From Sarcophilus harrisii (lineage: Eukaryota; Chordata; Mammalia; Dasyuromorphia; Dasyuridae), in the NCBI RefSeq assembly GCF_902635505.1, contig NC_045427.1:56942539-57006538 (forward strand): DNA of 64,000 bases, read 5' to 3'. Each line of letters starts with the position of its first letter. The stretch's first letter is position 1. The notes under the pieces were generated by a model. That model was not told the DNA's origin. It made no database searches and worked only from the letters and a program-made list of their open reading frames with translations. Position numbers and translations under genes: made by a program. Of this stretch, positions 1 through 11,300 are shown in pieces.

Positions 1-1246
1 AGGATCTGAGACATCCGTTGGGCACCCCAGCCTCCTTTCTGAAGGTTCTGAGTCCATGGGATATCGAGAAGGGAAAGGTGTCCAACTCTGATGGAGCTTC
101 CTTGCCTCCCTCCCCAAACCAGTTTAAGATGGAGATCCCTCATCCGCCATTACACTTTGTCCCTGAGAAAGGGCTTTTTCCCCAGAGCCAGGACCATTTC
201 ACTGTTGTGATTTGTCCTGTAGCGAATGCTCACCTCCTGTGCCTGGAGCAAAGACCAAAGGTCTCAGGAAGCTGTAGGCTAGGGCTGGGGGGCAAGCCCT
301 GCCTCTGGCCTGGAGAGTAGGGTTGTCAGTGGCTAGCCAAGGGCAAGGACTCGAGCACCTCCCCTGCTACAAGATAGAGACAGGAAAGACCTGTCAGTCT
401 GGCTCTGTCCTCCCCACCCTGAAAACACCTCACCTGGCATCGAGCTGGGCACAAGCTCTACCAAAAGGGCCCTGATGCCCACAAGAAGTTGGGCACCTGG
501 GTTAAGAGCAAGGCTTGATAGAGAACCTTCCACAATCTTAATGGGAAAGGATCTAGCTAACCCCCATTTCCCCTTACCCTCTACAAGAACCACACTCCCA
601 ACCCCACCCAGAGCCTGGATGTCCTCAGGCACCAATCACCAGTGTCTCATGGCCCCCGTCACAGCAGACCCCCCCCCCTCCAGATCGGGAGCATCAGGCT
701 TGCCCAGTTACACTTGGACAGTGGAGCCTCTGGGATTCCCTGCCAGTGTTATTTACTGAGTGCCCCAGGTACCCAGGGATAGGGAGGCAGAGTGGAGGCC
801 AGAACACTTGGGGTCTGGTCCTCTCCCTGATGCACAGGGCACCATGACCACCAAGTGCCCCATCTTGGGCTGCTGAGGAACTCAGATCTGAACAGATTGG
901 TAAAAGGGTCTTCTGATGCTGGCTTCCTCCCCCTCTCCTCTGTGGCTGTTCCATGAGAGGCTGAGCTTGGGTGGTCCCAGCCTGCCTAAGTGCAGGGAGA
1001 GGCTGGTCCTCTAAAGAGACAAGTCCTGCTAAAGACTGTGCAGTGGATTCTCGGTGCTAGGGGAGATGGGAGAAGCCCTGCCTTGCTGCAAGCTAGCCAG
1101 CACACCCACAAACCCTGGTCCTTAGAATCCTAGTCCCTCCTGTAAGGCCGGAGACAGCCTCAGTGTCACTCACGACCCTGGGAACACGGCCATCAAAAGT
1201 GGACAAAGCAGCTGCTCCCTGGGCAAGTCACTTCATCCTGATTGCC
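1..1246. other. No gene recognised; 3' flank facing HSD11B2
   Basis: No exon, repeat family or RNA gene is recognisable here; the open frames are short and without family resemblance. In human the gene convergent with HSD11B2 is ATP6V0D1, so this stretch could be its 3' UTR or 3' flank read on the plus strand. I searched by eye for the ATP6V0D1 C-terminal coding sequence and did not find it, so its stop codon would have to lie left of the window. The assignment is inference from synteny only. Confidence 0.3.
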
Positions 1247-1339
1247 AGGAAGGAGGGAAGGAAAGAGAGGGAGGGAAGAAGGAAAAAAGGGAGGGAAGGA
1301 GGAAGGGAGGGAATGGAGAGGAGAGAAAGAAAGAAAAAA
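1247..1339. repeat. Purine-rich GGAA/GGGA simple repeat
   Basis: An almost uninterrupted purine tract built from GGAA, GGGA and GAAA units. It lies just left of the facing poly(A) signals. The open frames across it are low-complexity Lys/Glu/Arg/Gly runs and are not genes. Confidence 0.85.
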
Positions 1340-1361
1340 TGCTCGGACCACTTGTAGGAGA

Positions 1362-1367
1362 AATAAA
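1362..1367 (+). terminator. Plus-strand AATAAA, candidate poly(A) signal of the convergent gene
   Basis: A canonical AATAAA on the plus strand, eight bases before the oppositely oriented signal at 1376-1381. If the convergent neighbour is ATP6V0D1, as in human, this could be its poly(A) signal. The hexamer is seen directly; its use is inferred. Confidence 0.35.
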
Positions 1368-1375
1368 AATTCCAG

Positions 1376-1381
1376 TTTATT
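1376..1381 (-). terminator. HSD11B2: HSD11B2 distal poly(A) signal (AATAAA on minus strand)
   Basis: TTTATT on the plus strand is AATAAA on the minus strand. It lies about 550 bases beyond the HSD11B2 stop codon, giving a 3' UTR near the length I recall for mammalian HSD11B2 transcripts. Cleavage would fall around 1355-1365. A nearer hexamer exists at 1753-1758. Confidence 0.55.
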
Positions 1382-1752
1382 CATGTATTTTCAAAGTGAC
1401 AATCAGTTGGGAGGCGGGGTGGTGGAGAGGATACAGCCGAGCCTGCAGCTCTAAGGAAGGGTTCTAATTCTTGAGCCAGCCAAGATGTGGTTGGAATTAA
1501 CCCTTCAGATCCCAGCACCTCGGAAAACCTTCCTTTCGCGGAGATTCGGCCAGGCCCAGCCTTGGGGTCCCTCCGGCAGCTCTGAGGGCTGGGTGCAGAA
1601 GAAGGCTCCGGAGACACCGCCGTGGAAGGGGCCACTCGGCCGGAGACAGGGCAACATCTGGATTTGCCGGCCGTGCCCACACGCTGAATCGGGAGGCGAA
1701 AGGAGGCTTGGAAGGGACCTTCCAGGGAGGATATGGAATCCAAACCGGCTCC

Positions 1753-1758
1753 TTTATT
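1753..1758 (-). terminator. HSD11B2: Proximal candidate poly(A) signal of HSD11B2
   Basis: A second minus-strand AATAAA, about 175 bases after the stop codon. Use of it would give a short 3' UTR. Which signal is used cannot be decided from sequence. Confidence 0.4.
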
Positions 1759-1932
1759 AGAAGGAAAGGGCTCGGAGGGGGATGCAGCGTCCAAGGTCCG
1801 CGGGGAGAGGGAAGGAAAGCTGAGCTTCGCACCGATCTTCTGACTCCCGGGTCTCTCCCGAGCGCTCTCCCTCACCCCCGCCGGGTCCGGGGCAGGCGAC
1901 TCCCCCGCGCGGCCCTGGCCACTGTCCCGCGG

Positions 1933-2300
1933 TCACTGGGATTTGGGCTGGCTCTGGGTGAGGGCCGGCGGCCGCAGGGCCCGGGGCAGGGGGTGGCTGA
2001 TGAAGAACTCCTGCAGGAAGCGGCGCCGCATCCCCTCGGGCAGGTAGTAGTGAATGAAGTACATGAGCCCCAGGCCGCGGCCGGGGTAGTAGCGGCCCTG
2101 GGGCCGGGCGGCCAGCAGCGCGTCCGTGATGGCCTCCACCACGGGGCTCAGGTCGGCCACGGCCAGACGTAGGGTGCGCAGGAACTGGCCGTGCGTGTGC
2201 TCGATGTAGTCCTCTCCGTAGGCCTGCAGCAGCTCCCCGGGCAGGCTGGCCACCAGCAGCCGCTTCCGCCTCTCCCAGAGGCCGGGGTCCTCCATGGGCG
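1933..2300 (-). CDS. HSD11B2: HSD11B2 exon 5 (residues 266-387 and stop)
   Basis: The acceptor CAG is at 2303-2301 and TGA at 1935-1933. The exon encodes the C-terminal third, including the conserved stretches [25 protein letters not shown] and [14 protein letters not shown]. After PRAL the tail is short ([13 protein letters not shown]) compared with the longer Pro-rich human tail. The first residues (APMEDPGLW) differ from human ESVRNVGQW but keep length and frame. Confidence 0.93.
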
Positions 2301-5300
2301 CTGCAGGGGCCGCGGCAGGGGTTGGGCCGGGCCCCCCACGCCCAGAGCCACCCCCCCGGCATCAGATGCGGGCGCTGGGAGGCCCCAGACATCCCCCAGG
2401 CCGATCCCCCCCCCCCCAGGAACATCCCTGAGGTCGGAGCCCCCAGCCTATCTACCTGTGCGGGGTCCCCTAGCCCTCCCAGACCCCACCCCCCGCGTAC
2501 AGAGCGCCCCTCCCCTCCAGGAGCCGACTCTGCCAGCCCGGCCCCGCCGTCAGCCGCCCATCGGGCTCGCACCTGTCTTGAAGCAGCCCGGCTGGATGAC
2601 GCTGACCTTCACCCCCCAGGGGAGGAGCTCGCTGCGGAACGTGTCCATGAGCAAAGCCATAGCTGCCTTGGAGGCCCCGTAGGCGGCCAGGCAAGGATAC
2701 GGCATGTCTCCTGGTGGGAAAGGACCCGCGTGTGTCGGAGCGGGAAGGCCGGCGCGGGGACCCCGGCCCTCCGCCCCCTCCTCCCGCCGCCGGCGCTGAC
2801 CCTCCCGCCCCCCCCACAGTGACCCTCCCGCCCCCCACCCACGGTGACCCTCCCACTCCCATCCCCCTCGGCGCTGACCCTCCCTACCTGCCGGGCTGCC
2901 CACGGTGACGATGCGGCCCCGGGAGCGGCGGAGCAGCGGCAGCAGCCCTTTGGTCAGCTCCAGAGCGCCGAAGAAGTTGATCTCCATGCAGCTGCGGAAG
3001 GTGGCCACTGGGGACAGCTCCACGTCGGCCACTATGTCATTGTAGCCCGCGTTGTTCACCAGCCCCCAGAGCCCTGCACCGGAGGAGGATGGTCACGGCC
3101 AGCCTGGCCTTCCCGCCCCCCCCCCCCAGCCACCCCCCAGGCTCCGGCCCACCTGGGGGGCCCTTCCCTTCCCCATCCTTCTCGGCTAGTCGCCTTACAC
3201 GCTCGATGGCGCCTGCGCAAAGCCACCCCACCCCACATCCTCCCCGTTTCCCGGACCCTCTCGCTCTCCAGGCCTGTGGGTCGCACCCGCGCTCCCACAG
3301 ATGCGATGATCAGCTCTCCAGCTGCCCCCTGAGCCCCCTGCAGACACACACTCCCAGCCAGCGTCCCACGGGCATCTCCAACTAACACTGGCCAAGATGG
3401 GATTCGTATCTTCCTCTCCAACTCACTTGTTTACCCTTGCGGGTGCCCAGGTCCCTAACCTCCTCCCTTCCCCTCACAGCTTTTACCCAGTCTGGGGCCG
3501 TCCCCTCTGCCTCCTCAGCATCCCCGGAGTCTGTCCCTGCTCCCTAGTCCCGCTACAACCATCCTAGTGCATCCTGTCCTAACTTCTCTCCTCACCTGGC
3601 CTATTACAGTAGCCCGACTTGGTCCCCCGACTTCTACACAGCTACCAAACTAATCTTTCTGTAGCTGGACTCTGATCGTGTCACTGTCTTGCTCAAGTAC
3701 CTTCAATGGCTCTCCATGCCTCTAGGATCAGACACAACTTTTCTGTTTGGCATTTAAAACCCTCCCCAAGTAGCCCTAGCTTATCTTTCTCACGTCCCAA
3801 AGTCTTAGGATAGTTTTAAGGTTTCAGAGCCTAAAGCTACACTAAGACTTTGGGAACATCCCTTCAGTCTCTCCTTTCTAGCCAAATTGGTCTGCTCTTC
3901 CACTTCCTTCTTTGATTCCTTTGCAGAGGCTATTTTCCCCAGCTTGAAATGGTTTTCCTCTTTACCTCCGATTCCTAGAACCCATAACTTCTTTCAAGGC
4001 TAAGCCAAAGTCATTTGGGAGGCCTTCCCTTGATTGCTTTAGCTGTGAATTCTCCCCCCCCCCAATTACTTTGTATTTATTTCGCATATGTCCTTCATTT
4101 ACTGCATCTGTGAACATACTGTACAACCATTTCCAGGAAAGGGTAAGCTCTTTGAAAGTGGGGACCATCTCACTTCTTGTATTGGAATCCATATCCCTGA
4201 GCACTATCTATATTCTCTATATCCAAGACAGAGTACGCATTTCATGAACCCTGGTTGATTGATGGGCTTAACATTCCCTAATTCAGCCCCTCCACTGGTG
4301 AGTCCACTCCTGACCCGTCCTTCTTCTCCACCTGCCCTCCACCCTTCGTTTTCTTTTCTCCCAAGATCACAAAAGGGAAAGACTGACCAGAGCGGGTAGT
4401 TTGGGCCTTAGTGAGCTCCAGAGCACGGGTGATGTCCCCAGGTTTGGTCAGGTCCATCTGCAAGAGGGTCAGGCGGGAGGAACAGGAGGCCCGAAGCTCC
4501 CGGGCTCCTTTGCCCTCTGGATCCAATACCGTAGCCAGTACGGTGAAGCCCATGGCATCCAGCCTTTTGGCTGTCTCCTTCCCAAAGCCCGAGTCACATC
4601 CTGTGGGACAAGGAAAGAATTATTACTGAAGGGGCAGAGCTGGCAGCTTCTAGCATTCGAGGTTTATATGGGTGTAGGACATATGGTTCTGGTGTCCACT
4701 GGCCCCCATCCCCAGCAGTCTTCTCCACAGCAAAAGATAGCATTTATGACAGTCCAAAAGAGAGCACCTTACAAACATCTCATTTGATCTTCGCAATCAC
4801 TCTGAGAGGTGCTATTATTATCCCTGCATTACGGATGGGGAAACTGAGGTAGGCAGCAGTGACATGATTAGCCCCCAGACCCTTCCCTATAGCATTCTCC
4901 ATGCTTCCTGATCAAAGGAACACCCACTCTTTTTAGGTCCCCACAGTGTGGGCTTTCCACCCCCCTCCCCAGAAGAGCTAGATCCAAGGCTGGACTTGAA
5001 CTCAGGCCCTCCTAACTCCAGCGCCAGTGCTCTATCCATTGCACTGCTGCTGTGGCCAAACCCCTACCACCAATGCAGATCCCTGAAGCACAGAGGGGAC
5101 TGTCAGCTGCCCTGCTTCGGGACTCTTTATGGCCTTTAGGATAAAGTGCCAGGTTCTTGGCTCAGCATTTAAAGCTCCAACATTCCTTGCCATGCTCCCC
5201 CCCCTTGCTGTTCTGTGAGTGGCATTCCATCTCCACCTGCCATGACTTGCATTGGTCACAAGCCCTTCCTGGAATGCCCTCTGCCCTCACGCGGGCTTCC

Positions 5301-8300
5301 CTCAAGTCATGTCACCTTCCCCATCCCCTCAGCTGCCCATATTCTCCTCCGCCAAAATTTGGGGTCTCATATGTTGTATTTTTTTATCTAGGATCACACT
5401 GGGAGCTGGATAGGCCTGTGGTCAGGAAGAGCAGAGTTAACATCACGCTATGTGACCCTGGGCCGGTCATTATATTCCCCAGTGCCCAGCATAGTATCTG
5501 GTGAGACCAGGTACACCCAATAGCAAGTCAGAGCTGGAAGGCACCTTAGACATCATCTATCCCTTCCTCTACAGATGAGGAAACTGAGTCACAAGGAGGA
5601 GAAAGATTTTTCAATTCAGCGTTCTTATGTCTGTATAACATTATCCCCAGGAAAACAATGTCTTCCTGCCAGAAGCAGGCCAGTCTCTCTTTCGCTTCTC
5701 CCTGTATCCAAAGGAGAATTAGGCATTCTGAATTCCTCATCCTGCCCCTCACTGACCAGAAGCAGGGCATGATGGGAAGCAGAGAGGACAAGGTCTTGGT
5801 AGGGAGGAGAGAAGGCACTCATTAAAAAGTCCCAGGCCAGCCTGACGGCTTCCCCCTGGGGACCTAAAGACTACAGCTCTGGCCTGTGTCACTCTCTGCC
5901 ATGGCCATGGAGATGGGAGAGTGGAGAGCTTAGGAGCCACTGAGCTGGCCCCAAACCGACGGACCCTCCTCTACATATAGCCCCCTCCATGGCTCCTGAC
6001 CAAAGGAGCCCCGACTCTTCTGGGTCTCCACAGGGTAGGTCTTCTACCCCCTCCCCAGAAGAGCCTGGCCAGGTACAAGAGGGACAAAGTCTGGCCAAAC
6101 CGAGTAGGGCTGAGAGCTCACACATATCCAAGGACTTCTGTGAACAACACACAACTGGGCAACTCAGACCATTTACTTGTACCTCAGCGCGTGTCCACAC
6201 ACGTAGCATACACTCTCCACCACCACCTTCAGACATAATTGCTTCCTAATGGGTCTTCCTGTCCCCACGTATTCAGAATAAGCTCCAAATTATTCTCCTA
6301 GGGTCTTTCTCCCCCTCCACCCCCCCCCAGCCCCTCGGGACAATGCCTGGAACAAAGATGCTTAACTAATGCTTGTGGGCCTTCCCGATGCACAGTTCTA
6401 ATCCTGTCACTCCTGCTCAGATCCTTTCTGCGGTTCCCCCTTGCTCAGAGGATACAGCGTCATTATCTCAGCTTTGCATGGAAACTTCCCCAGCCTGAGC
6501 GCATCCTACCCCCCCCCCCCCATTCATTATCCACCAGAGTTTCTGAGAGTCGCAGAACCAGGGCCCAAAGCCAGAGGTCCTGCATGCGAGTCTCCGCGTT
6601 TCCGCCGAAGGCCCCGGAATGAGGCGCTTTCAGAGCCGCGATTCCGGTCTCTAAGATGAGGCGGAGGAAGCTGAGATGGTCTTTAAGCTTCCTTCCCTGC
6701 GGACAGCGCTGTGAATGAGCTCTTTGGCGGCGCCCCGGCAGCCTCCTCGGGGCGGAGGGGAAGCACGGTCCTGGGCCTGGTCTCTGGTTCCCTGCTCTGG
6801 CCCAGCTGGTCCCGGCTGAGTCCTACGGGGCCTCTCCGGGCCGATGTCCAGCTCGGGGCTTGGCCGGGACGGAGGAGGGGAGGGAGGGGGAGAAGGCGCA
6901 AGGACAGCCAGCGAGGAGGGAGGGAGGGAGGAGGGGGGCGTGCGGACGGACACTGGGGGGGCCCTTAGATCTGGGAAAGGAACGTACCCCGCTTTTGGAG
7001 CTGCCCCGGGAGGTTCGGGCCGGGAGGGGGGCGGGTCCTCGGCCCCACCTGGGGTTCCCAGAGGGAGACCCCGCCCGCCCCCTTCCCCGCATGGCAGGGC
7101 CGGACCCTTCCAGCCTTGACCCCGCTCCCCCTCGGCCCTCGCAGCCCCGCCTCTCCTTGCCTCCCGCCACCGTCTGGCCCCTCCTCCCGGCCAGGCTCCG
7201 TCTGGCTCCCGCCCCGCCCCTCCCGTTACCTCGGGAGAACAAAGCCAGGCTCAGGGTTACCCAGAGCTTTGTCTGGGGCCCGGCGGCGTGCGGGGCTGCC
7301 ACCGGCCCCTGGGAGCCCCGGGGAGGGGCCGGCCCGAGGCGGCGCGGAGCGGGCCCCCGGCGCCCCGTCCCTGGCTCCCGGCGGGGGGGCTCTCACTCTG
7401 GGCGCTTTTCTGGGCACGTCCCCCGTGTGCGGCCGCCGCAGGACGCGCCGTCGGCCTATCGGGGCATGAGTGTGCGAGGAACGCGGACTCCGGGGGGCCC
7501 GGCCCATCCCGCCCGCACCCTGCGTCCCAGAGCCGGGGGACCGAGGCCCGGAGCCCAGGGCCGCCCGAGCTCCTCCACAGCCCCCCCTGCCTCGCGCCCG
7601 CGGGTGTCCCTGCCCACAAGCCGGGCCCCTCTCCGTGCGCCCCTGCCCAAACGTCCGCGCGGGAGTGAGCGTGTGTGTCTGGGAGAGCCCGACCGTGCGG
7701 GGGCAGAACCAGGGTGTGCAGGGATGGAACAGCTCCCTAAGGGGGGCCGGGCTCCCTTCCCTCCTCTCCCAAGGGAGGCCTCCCGGGTCCTGCCCTCCCC
7801 CCTGGCCCATTTGGCCGCGCAGAGGGGGCAGCTGGCCCGCCCCCGCCCGAGGTTTGTGTGCCTGGCCGGTGGGTCTTGGGTGCACAACTGAGGTTGTGGA
7901 GGAGTCCCTGCCAGGTGGGAGGGGGGCGAGCGGACCCTCTCCCACTCCCCCTCCAGCACTGGGAGCAGTTACCCGGCTCAGGGGGGTCTCTCTGATCTCC
8001 TTCATTAGCCCAGGTAAGGGGAGGTGAGCTCCGGAGAGGAGAGAACCCCAACTTTAAAGCAGGGAGAGAGTCTCAGGCACAAATGACAGAGCAGAGAGAG
8101 GACTTTAGAAACATCCACTTCAACCCCCTCACTTGGGTCATAAAAGGGAAGGGAGGTGAGAGCAGGGAAGCAGGATGTCAGCCTGGGGTAGCCAGATGCC
8201 GCCCCGGGAGGGCTCCTCCCTGTGGACCAGAGCTCTTCCCTCTCTCCCTCAGCTGGGACGTGGGAGCCTGGCCCCAACATCGCCCTGTCTCCAATACCCA

Positions 8301-11300
8301 CCACCTTGGAATCAAGGAGACAGACGCTTCGAGATCCCGGGGGCAGCTAAAGTAGACAGTGCCAAGCCTGGAGTCGGGAAGATGAGTCTTCCCGAGTTCA
8401 GACCTGACCTCAGCCACTCCTCAGGCTAGGTGCCTTGGGCAAGTCACTGAACCCCATTTGCCTCAGTGTCCATATCTGTATAATGAGCTGAAGAGAGAAG
8501 AGGCAACTATTCCAGTATCTTTGCCAAGAAAAACCCCAAGTGGGGTCAGGAAGAGTCAGACAGAACTTAAAAAATGAATGAACAACAACAAAGAGGCCTC
8601 TGAGCCTTGTTTCTCACGGACCTGAAAGGAAATAGATGGAAAGGATAAGGGATAAGTGCTCCATACCCTATCTTCTAGTCGTGTAAGGGATCAGATGAGT
8701 CCCCAGATGTCTGTGGCTCTTCCAGGTCAGCTGGACTTCTCTTAAACCTTCTACATCTCTAGGTATTGGTCTGGACCAGAAATCCCTTGGAGTAAGGAAT
8801 TCCCTCTGGGAAAATTCCCTTCACTACCACAGCTCACCACCTCCACTCAAACTCCGAATCTGACAGAGTTGTCCAGCCCCCTCCTCACAGCAACCCCCTA
8901 AGGAAGATAGCTATTATTATCCCCAACAGTCAATGGGATTGCTGTAATGTGGTTTAAGCTACACCTACTGATTCCAGCCCCAGGTTCTACAGACGGGCAA
9001 AGTTGGTTTCCCATAGGGATGAGTCCCCAGAAGGGAAAAAGAGGTGGAAGGAAAACTTTACAATGCCCTCCATACAGCCTGGGAAATACATGGGCAGAGA
9101 AAGGGGGTCTGGCTTGGATACTGATGAAGAGATTCCCTCCCTACTTTTTCCTGAGCAAAGAAAAAATTAATTGCATCAGCAAAGGGGATTTAAGGGCAAA
9201 CTTCCCGACTATGCTGCCAGTCCATGAGGTAGGGCTTCTATCCAGGAGGCTCTCAAAATAGGTTTCAGTCAATTGTGAAAGACTCAGCTACTCTCCTTAA
9301 GACAATGATCCAAGACAATTCCAAGGATCCATGATGAAAAAAGCTATCCAGGGAGAGACCCGATGAACTCTGGATGCAGACTGAATGCATACTTCTTTTC
9401 CTATCTTTATTTTATTGTTTTCTTTTGTTTGGTTTTCTTTTGCAACATGGAAATATGTTTTGCATGACTTTACACATATAATTGAAATCAAGTTGTTTAC
9501 CTTCTCAAGATTAGGGAGGGATGGGAGAGAGTGAATTTGGAACTCAATTTTTAAAAATTGTTATTAAAAGATTTTTACATGTAATTGGATAATATCTTAT
9601 GAAATAGTAAAAAAAAAAAAAAATTTTTTTTAAAAAAGTAGGATGCAGGATTGGTGCTGGAGATCCCATAGAAATGGACTCCCAAGGAAGAGAGTAAGTG
9701 GGTCTCAGTGGAGCTCCCTATACATATACTCAACCTCCAGGGCTAGATTTCTAGAAGCAAGCAATTCATCCCCATACCACACCCCCATCCATGCTGCTGA
9801 TCTCTATTGGGAATCCTAGCCAAGCCAGAGTTTCTGGAAGTTAACATTTCTACCCAAACTCATAGGACCACCTCAGTCTACCAAGCTCTTCCAAATGTGC
9901 AGACTCTTACTTCTCACTTCTCCTTTTCTCTCTCTCATTCCCCTCCTGAAGAGGCTGCTAGCATCTGGTAATGTTGAATTAGAAAGGACATCAGAAATCC
10001 TTCCTGAATAAGGCCTTTTACAATATCTTCAACAAGCAACCATCCCCTCTACTTAAGTATCTCCCTTGACAAGCAACTCATTACTTAGCAAGGCACCATT
10101 TTAGGACAGCTCCAATCTTTAGGACCCCAAGGTCTTACCAGCATCCCTGCCTCCAGCTCTCCTTCCCCCCCCCCCATTCCAGAGCACACTCTACTTCAAT
10201 TCCATTCAATTAACAAACATTTATTACGTATCTATCATGTACAAAGGCAGGGTGCTTGCTGAGGATGCAAAAACAAATTAATACTACTTGCTTTCAGGGA
10301 GCTTACATTCCATTCTCAAGCTTCTGCTCCAAATCTTTCAATGGCTCCCCTCTGCCTAAAAGATAAAAGTTCAAATCTTTTCACTGGGCTTTCAGGGCTG
10401 TCTACATCCTGTGTCTTTTCAACCTTGTATTTCTCCGCTCCTAAAAATCTTCAGCCACAACCCAATCTCGCAACTGCTTATTCCCAGAATCATAAGATTT
10501 ATGGATAGAATGAACCTTAGAATTCATCCAATATTTGAACCCTTCTCTGACTCAAAGCCCAGTACTCTTTCCACCACACAACATGGTTTCCTTCTTCCCC
10601 TCATAACAGATCAGGTATCCCTTGCCCCACTAAGGCCTGAGTCCCTGGAGAGGGTACCCAGAAAACATAGGAGGGCAGCTGACAGATCAGGCAGCACTTG
10701 AAAGGAAGAAGTAGTCTCCTTGCCCCAGAGGTCTGAGGCCAACTGGAGAGCCCTGTCCTTTATCATCTTCCTCCATCCACCCACCCCCAATCCTAGTCAA
10801 GGATGAGGGACACTGTGAGCTGGTTCTCCATAGTCCTTCTCATCACCTCAGGCATTGAGAGCCAGTGCCAGTCTGACAGGAAGAAGAAAAGTCCCTTGGG
10901 CCCTCTCCCCTTCCGTGTCTACTCCCCCTTTCTGTTGATAGATTTATTCCCATCTCCAAACAAAGGAAGCTCAGCTCAGCCCAGAGTCTAGGAGGCACCT
11001 GAGCCCCCTGCTCAACCTCCTCCCAGGCCTCTGCCCACTCTTGGCCACAAACACAGGCCCTGATGGCCTTGGGGGTTGAGGTGCAGTTCTTATTTCTCCC
11101 ACACAAATCCCTGACCCATCTCTCCCCACTGCTCCTCAGTCCTCACTCACGATAAGGTATCACTGAGACAACCAAGAATCCTGCAGCTGTCATCCCAGCT
11201 GCCCTCCCCCTCAAGTCTGGGCACCAGGCAGGATTGGGGGGAACATGGAGAGTTGGAAAACTAGGTGTAAATCCCACCTTCCACCAAAAAACTCAAGTGA

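Larger units (their letters stand above)
1360..1932 (-). other. HSD11B2: HSD11B2 3' UTR (inferred extent)
   Basis: Non-coding stretch from the stop codon at 1933-1935 to the distal poly(A) signal. It contains no recognised repeat. The right end is fixed by the stop; the left end depends on which of the two poly(A) signals is used. Confidence 0.5.

Noticed and set aside
1-1246. ATP6V0D1 C-terminal exon expected from human synteny
   Set aside because: I looked for the sequence encoding its conserved C-terminus and did not find it; only a 3' UTR or flank remains possible.
1757-2572. 271-codon minus-strand frame overlapping HSD11B2 exon 5
   Set aside because: It reads the real exon in the wrong phase; the 120-codon frame at 1933-2295 carries the conserved HSD11B2 C-terminus.
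6860-8005. 343-codon plus and 259-codon minus frames over the intronic CpG island
   Set aside because: Same base-composition effect; no recognisable protein feature and no supporting splice structure.
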